Shown here piece after piece: positions 6,199 to 7,152 of a DNA stretch of 7,152 nucleotides (position 1 is its first letter; each line of letters opens with the position of its first letter). Origin of the DNA: Candidatus Omnitrophota bacterium. Lineage in GTDB: Bacteria > Omnitrophota > Gorgyraeia > 2-01-FULL-45-10. Made by a program: the position numbers and the translations under genes. The stretch is from contig JAPLMH010000100.1 in assembly GCA_026387135.1 (NCBI GenBank), positions 1-7,152 of the forward strand. The letters run 5' to 3'. The notes below the pieces were generated by a model. It was not told the DNA's origin and made no database searches. It saw only the letters and a program-made list of their open reading frames with translations.

Positions 6199-6852
6199 CT
6201 AATTCTCTTTAGGATATCCCACTGTTTGCGCAAGCACCACTTTTTGATCTGGCCTTAGCTTCATGACTTTGGCCAGCTCGTCCTTATCAACCCAACCGCG
6301 AACGACTGTCGCCAATCCTGCTGACGAACAGTACAAGTACACATTTTCGCTGACAAAGCCCGTATCTGTCGCGGCGTAGAAAGCCGCGTCCCCTGCCGAC
6401 ATGCCGCTCATCTTCGAGAGGTCGGAGACGTAAACCAAGTTTATAGGCGCATCCTTGACAAAATCTTGTTTGCCCGCGAATGCTCTCATATCACCCGCTA
6501 AAACCGTAAGAAGTGAATTTGCTTTGGCGTCATACAGATAGACGCCTTCCGCCTTCACAACATAGATATCTATCTCCTGCATATTCTTTGCCGTTGGCGC
6601 AGTCATTCCGCCGGAGTCTGGACGGTTCACTCCGCCCGCAGCCCAAAGCAGGTCCGATAGTACCTGCGGCGGCAGCTCTTTCGACGAGAATGCGCGCAGG
6701 CTCTTTCTCTCTTTCAGCGCCTGCATAAGCGGTTTTCCGCCTTCCATCTGCGGAGGCAGAAGCTTTACCGATTTCGTCTCCTCTGCGCATACCGTAGCTG
6801 AATAGATAAAGAGTACCGCAAACGCTACTCCAAATATAGATCTATTTCTCAT
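6199..6852 (-). CDS. Exported SagB/ThcOx-type nitroreductase family protein
   Basis: A 217-aa protein with a clear signal peptide (residues 1-23, basic MRNR, hydrophobic core, likely cleavage after TVCA before EE). The mature part matches the short nitroreductase proteins that begin LLPPQxxGGKPLMQALKERxS. Visible landmarks are the ERKSLRAF segment (48-55), typical of FMN-phosphate binding, LLWAAGGVNRPDSGGMTAPTAKNMQEIDIYV (68-98, discontinuous landmarks), NLVYV (138-142), the conserved GLATVVRG (179-186) and LAQTVGYPK (207-215). The fold normally binds FMN and transfers electrons from a nicotinamide or other donor; the true substrate is unknown. A Sec signal is noteworthy because FMN must then reach the periplasm. 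Cys22 is preceded by Val, so a lipobox is unlikely. The start codon (6850-6852) follows the upstream gene's stop by 3 nt, indicating translational coupling. Confidence 0.88.
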   Translation of the reverse strand: MRNRSIFGVAFAVLFIYSATVCAEETKSVKLLPPQMEGGKPLMQALKERKSLRAFSSKELPPQVLSDLLWAAGGVNRPDSGGMTAPTAKNMQEIDIYVVKAEGVYLYDAKANSLLTVLAGDMRAFAGKQDFVKDAPINLVYVSDLSKMSGMSAGDAAFYAATDTGFVSENVYLYCSSAGLATVVRGWVDKDELAKVMKLRPDQKVVLAQTVGYPKEN

Positions 6853-6855
6853 ATC

Positions 6856-7152
6856 TCACTTATGTCCTTCCCGGATCCTGACCCTGTAAGCGACGAAGAC
6901 GTTCTCTTTACCAAGAGATCCATAACACGCCGCCGATTCTCCTTTGTGGTCCTTCAGATCCCTTACGATGATATTCTTGGTCACATTCATATCATTCTCT
7001 GTGAATATCGTGGCCTTGGAGACATCCACCTTGTTCCCGTTCACTATGATATAGTATTCCTTTAAGTCGACCTTCTCTATGGCTCCTTTGATCGTGTCGG
7101 CGTAACAGTTGCCAACCGTGCATAGGAAAATTAAAATAACTAAAAACGAAAT
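6856..7152 (-). CDS. Small exported protein, possibly DUF5666/OB-fold-like; N-terminus cut by window edge
   Basis: Reading this frame to the right edge gives 98 codons with no stop. A hydrophobic signal peptide (ISFLVILIFLCTVGNCYA, cleavage expected after CYA) precedes a mature part of about 80 residues starting DTIKGAIEKVDLKEYYIIVN. The true start is therefore a few codons beyond 7152; the internal GTG at 7042-7044 would remove the signal peptide and first strands and is rejected. The mature part alternates short beta strands with the pattern GxIxxVd...yxIxVNGxxVdVskaTIF, which resembles DUF5666-type secreted OB-like proteins; the resemblance is by eye only. It ends in VFVAYRVRIREGHK. It lies 3 nt upstream of the exported nitroreductase gene, so the two probably form one transcription unit acting outside the cytoplasm. 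No enzymatic motif is seen. Confidence 0.72.
   Translation of the reverse strand: MSFLVILIFLCTVGNCYADTIKGAIEKVDLKEYYIIVNGNKVDVSKATIFTENDMNVTKNIIVRDLKDHKGESAACYGSLGKENVFVAYRVRIREGHK

Noticed and set aside
6530..6790. 86-codon minus-strand frame within the nitroreductase gene
   Set aside because: Out of frame with a strongly conserved family; Arg/Ala/Gly-rich composition typical of a shadow frame.
6787..6790. Lipobox at Cys22 of the nitroreductase
   Set aside because: The residues before Cys are A-T-V, lacking the small residue at -1 and the Leu at -3; ordinary signal peptidase cleavage after Ala23 fits better.
6856..7044. Short 62-aa version of the small exported protein starting at the internal GTG
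   Set aside because: The frame stays open to the window edge and the upstream part encodes a signal peptide, so the internal GTG is not the start.

Overview
All convincing genes in this window lie on the minus strand, so transcription runs from high to low coordinates. The window looks like a chromosomal fragment of an uncultured Gram-negative bacterium, most likely Candidatus Omnitrophota (old OP3) or a relative in the PVC superphylum. Three things suggest this: the leftmost, truncated gene starts like the PVC 'small basic protein' family (MSQHPSL...), there are periplasm-directed proteins, and Ile ATA codons are frequent. The assignment is inference, not proof.

From the right edge: (1) 7152-6856 is a small exported protein whose first codons lie outside the window. 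After a 3-nt gap it is followed by an exported SagB/ThcOx-type nitroreductase (6852-6199). (2) A 49-nt gap holds a perfect TTGACA-N17-TATAAT promoter whose predicted +1 is the A of the next ATG, so a leaderless message is predicted. (3) That promoter heads a compact operon of four genes, every junction overlapping: a PocR-like/GAF/HD-GYP sensor protein (6149-4623), a 90-aa winged-helix protein (4639-4367), a 1002-aa UvrD-type helicase fused to an iron-sulfur PD-(D/E)XK nuclease (4401-1393), and a membrane-anchored AsmA-like protein (1426-722). (4) A 64-nt gap holds a second perfect promoter, here with an extended -10. It drives a membrane-anchored SPOR-domain protein (657-61) from a 5' leader of only about 6 nt. 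The small basic protein (from 39 leftwards) follows behind a perfect Shine-Dalgarno sequence.

Functionally the window mixes cell-envelope work (SPOR, AsmA-like, exported nitroreductase) with signalling and DNA processing (HD-GYP sensor, wHTH, helicase-nuclease). The helicase-nuclease has all motor motifs, the RecB-type nuclease residues and the four Fe-S cysteines, and so looks active. The HD-GYP domain has lost several consensus metal-site residues and may be a binding or altered-activity version. I found no tRNA, rRNA, CRISPR, insertion sequence or clear intrinsic terminator. No gene-free stretch exceeds 64 nt. The most unusual signals are the two consensus promoters abutting start codons without Shine-Dalgarno sequences, and the fully overlapping sensor/wHTH/helicase-nuclease operon.
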